From Deltaproteobacteria bacterium (GTDB taxonomy: Bacteria > Desulfobacterota > Desulfobacteria > Desulfobacterales > C00003060): DNA of 24,850 nucleotides. The notes below the pieces were generated by a model. It was not told where the DNA came from. It saw only the letters and a program-made list of their open reading frames with translations, and did not search any database. A program made the position numbers and the translations under genes. The DNA is taken from contig JAFDFO010000034.1 of NCBI GenBank assembly GCA_019309815.1, positions 1-24,850 of the forward strand. The letters are read 5' to 3'. This document shows positions 23,525 through 24,850 of the stretch, in pieces (the stretch's first letter is position 1; each line of letters starts with the position of its first letter).

Positions 23525-23539
23525 TGGCACAAAGATTGC
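23525..23539 (+). promoter_or_regulatory. Consensus sigma-54 promoter of the small receiver pair
   Basis: TGGCAC-AAAGA-TTGC matches the -24/-12 consensus exactly. The predicted transcript starts near 23551 and reaches the ATG at 23592 after about 40 bases, with a strong purine-rich ribosome site (GGAGGGAGGG). The 33-bp palindrome upstream supports activator control. Confidence 0.9.
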
Positions 23540-23591
23540 CTTTATTGAGGGTAACCATGTTTGACTCAATAGATCGGAGGGAGGGACGCAT

Positions 23592-24149
23592 ATGAATACC
23601 GCAGCAGCAAAAATACTGGTGGTCGATGACGAGCTAACGGCCGGAAAGAGCATGAAAAAGATCCTTGCCAGGAAGGGATTTGAGGTTGACATCGCCCTCA
23701 GTGCAAACGATGGCTTGAATAAGATCGAGAAGGAACTCTTTGAACTGGTGCTCTTGGATATCATGATGCCTCAGGTAAATGGCATAGAACTTCTTGAAAT
23801 CATAAAGGAAAGGTGGCCCAACCTGGGAGTGGTCATGGTGACGGGATATCCTTCGATTGAAACAGCTGTGGAGGCAACCAGGCTTGGAGCTTTCGATTAT
23901 CTGGCCAAACCATTCACGCCGGATGAACTCAGGGAAAAAGTGGATGAGGCCCTGGAAGAAACCGCCTCGGCAAAAGTCATACCGATTCAACGGGGAAAGG
24001 GTGGAACCCTGACCGCGTTTTGCCCCACAGGAAAGATGGAATGTGACATTTACGGAAAGAAGGGAAAATCCTGCAAGACCAAGGACGGCGTGTGCCCTAA
24101 GATCAAGAAGGCTCAGTTGAAGGCTCAAAACAGTCCCAGGATGTTGTAG
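23592..24149 (+). CDS. Single-domain response regulator with Cys4 C-terminal tail
   Basis: 185 residues. Residues 5-125 form a complete receiver: D12-D13, phosphoacceptor D56 (LLDIMMPQVNG), a threonine in MVTGYPS and a lysine in AKPFTPDEL. A basic tail from about residue 130 carries C144-x6-C151-x9-C161-x6-C168, a symmetrical four-cysteine pattern that could bind zinc or an iron-sulfur cluster. There is no DNA-binding or enzymatic output domain. The start is supported by GGAGGGAGGG before the ATG. A consensus sigma-54 promoter and palindrome lie upstream. A second receiver gene follows immediately, so phosphotransfer or competition between the two is plausible. Confidence 0.9.
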   Translation: MNTAAAKILVVDDELTAGKSMKKILARKGFEVDIALSANDGLNKIEKELFELVLLDIMMPQVNGIELLEIIKERWPNLGVVMVTGYPSIETAVEATRLGAFDYLAKPFTPDELREKVDEALEETASAKVIPIQRGKGGTLTAFCPTGKMECDIYGKKGKSCKTKDGVCPKIKKAQLKAQNSPRML

Positions 24150-24172
24150 ACCTGCCGTTTGACTATGACGAG

Positions 24173-24637
24173 GTGGCCAAATATGCCAGCCCGGCCTATG
24201 CGAAGGCCCTGGACAGCTCAGGGATGCCTTTGGTCAATTGGGAAGACCTGCCTGAAGAAGCCCCGGCTGCGCTTCCCGAAATCCTGGTTATTGACGATGA
24301 AGTGGTCGTTGGAAATAGCGTTAGAAAGATCCTCAAACCCAGGGGCTATCACGTGGAGCATGCCGAAACACAGGGCGCGGCCATGGAAATCTTGTCAGAA
24401 AAGCCAGTGGATATGATACTGCTCGATATGAAAATCCCGGGAGTGCACGGCTTAGACTTGCTCAAAGCCATCAGAGAGGAGCATCCTATCGTTCCGGTAG
24501 TCATGATCACGGGCTACGCCAGTGTAGAGACGGCCGTTGAATCTATCAAGCTGGGGGCTGCCGATTACGTATCCAAACCTTTTACGCCTGATGAACTTCA
24601 CCATGCTGTAGAAGGGAGCCTCAAACGGGCGGCATAG
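24173..24637 (+). CDS. Single-domain response regulator with N-terminal extension
   Basis: 154 residues if started at GTG 24173. The receiver occupies residues 35-150 with D41-D42, phosphoacceptor D85 (LLDMKIPGVHG), a threonine in MITGYAS and a lysine in SKPFTPDEL. It is similar to the preceding receiver but has no cysteine tail. The 34-residue extension includes SPAYAKALDSSG and PLVNWEDLP. The same frame stays open and protein-like back to 24101 (reading DLPFDYDEVAKYA before and across the GTG), and no good ribosome site precedes the GTG. The true start may therefore be further upstream, at a non-ATG codon such as CTG 24152, or ribosomes may shift from the preceding gene, whose stop is at 24147-24149. 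It is co-transcribed with that receiver and ends before a strong terminator. Confidence 0.85.
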   Translation: MAKYASPAYAKALDSSGMPLVNWEDLPEEAPAALPEILVIDDEVVVGNSVRKILKPRGYHVEHAETQGAAMEILSEKPVDMILLDMKIPGVHGLDLLKAIREEHPIVPVVMITGYASVETAVESIKLGAADYVSKPFTPDELHHAVEGSLKRAA

Positions 24638-24685
24638 GAAGCGACTCTTAGACGTTCCTTGGTTCACAACGACAATTGGAAAGCG

Positions 24686-24720
24686 AAAAGGACCCTGTCG
24701 TATTGGCAGGGTCTTTTTTT
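24686..24720 (+). terminator. Intrinsic terminator of the receiver operon
   Basis: GACCCTG (24691-24697) pairs with CAGGGTC (24707-24713) across a nine-base loop and is followed by seven T residues. The A-rich bases before the stem can extend it against the T-tract. It lies about 50 bases after the last receiver stop. Confidence 0.92.
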
Positions 24721-24775
24721 GTGTCGCAGATGTCCACACCCCGAAACAGTTGCAGGCGCAGAAACAACAATCTCC

Positions 24776-24804
24776 TTGACAAAACACCACGTTGCCTTTA
24801 AAAA
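24776..24804 (+). promoter_or_regulatory. Candidate sigma-70 promoter for a gene beyond the right edge
   Basis: TTGACA (24776-24781) is followed after 17 bases by TAAAAA (24799-24804). The -35 is perfect and the -10 matches 4 of 6. It is just downstream of a terminator, so it would begin a new transcription unit outside the window. Confidence 0.35.
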
Positions 24805-24850
24805 AATTTGTTGCACCTGAAGCTTAGGGGTGCCCCGGGTTCTCATTCAA

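Overview
The window looks like chromosomal DNA from an anaerobic, sulfate-reducer-type deltaproteobacterium (Desulfobacterota). This is inferred from gene content, not from a marker gene: Hdr-like and Nuo-like electron-transfer proteins, several PAS kinases paired with sigma-54 activators, Tat and Sec signals on redox-type enzymes, an archaemetzincin, and AT-rich intergenic repeats. There is no rRNA, tRNA, transposase or CRISPR array.

Left part, minus strand (141-6838). A zinc alcohol dehydrogenase lies downstream of an AmmeMemoRadiSam group: a fused Memo/AMMECR1 protein with a Sec-type signal peptide, a radical SAM enzyme with a clear twin-arginine signal, and a polytopic membrane protein with a central spermidine-synthase-like domain. 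These three genes are 26-36 bp apart and look like an operon. A conserved-looking unknown protein (6302-6838) is transcribed in the same direction.

Middle, plus strand (7151-14885). A receiver protein carrying a histidine-kinase dimerisation domain but no ATPase domain sits behind a sigma-54-type promoter. It is followed by an EI24/CysZ-like membrane protein. Next comes a tight redox operon: HdrC-like, HdrB-like, a strongly shortened HdrA-like protein, NuoE-like, and a 1059-residue fusion of a NuoF-like module to a GltD-like (NfnB/glutamate synthase small subunit) module. Together these could form a soluble NAD(P)H-linked, possibly electron-bifurcating, complex. The partner substrate is not encoded here.

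Right part (15354-24637). Two paralogous cytosolic histidine kinases each begin with an N-terminal Rossmann-type GxGGG domain and then have PAS, HisKA and ATPase domains. Each is followed by its own sigma-54 activator. Between the two pairs lie an archaemetzincin and, on the minus strand, a GcvH-like protein with two cysteine repeats and no lipoyl lysine. That GcvH-like gene has a textbook sigma-54 promoter and four upstream AAAATAGACA direct repeats. The window ends with two short receiver proteins. The first has a four-cysteine tail, and the pair is preceded by another consensus sigma-54 promoter and a near-perfect 33-bp palindrome centred about 112 bp upstream of the predicted transcription start.

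A working model, which is inference: the Rossmann kinases sense a nucleotide cofactor or redox state (for example NAD(P)H) and act through the adjacent activators on sigma-54 promoters in the neighbourhood. They may thereby link the Hdr/Nuo electron-transfer complex and the GcvH-like protein to cell redox state.
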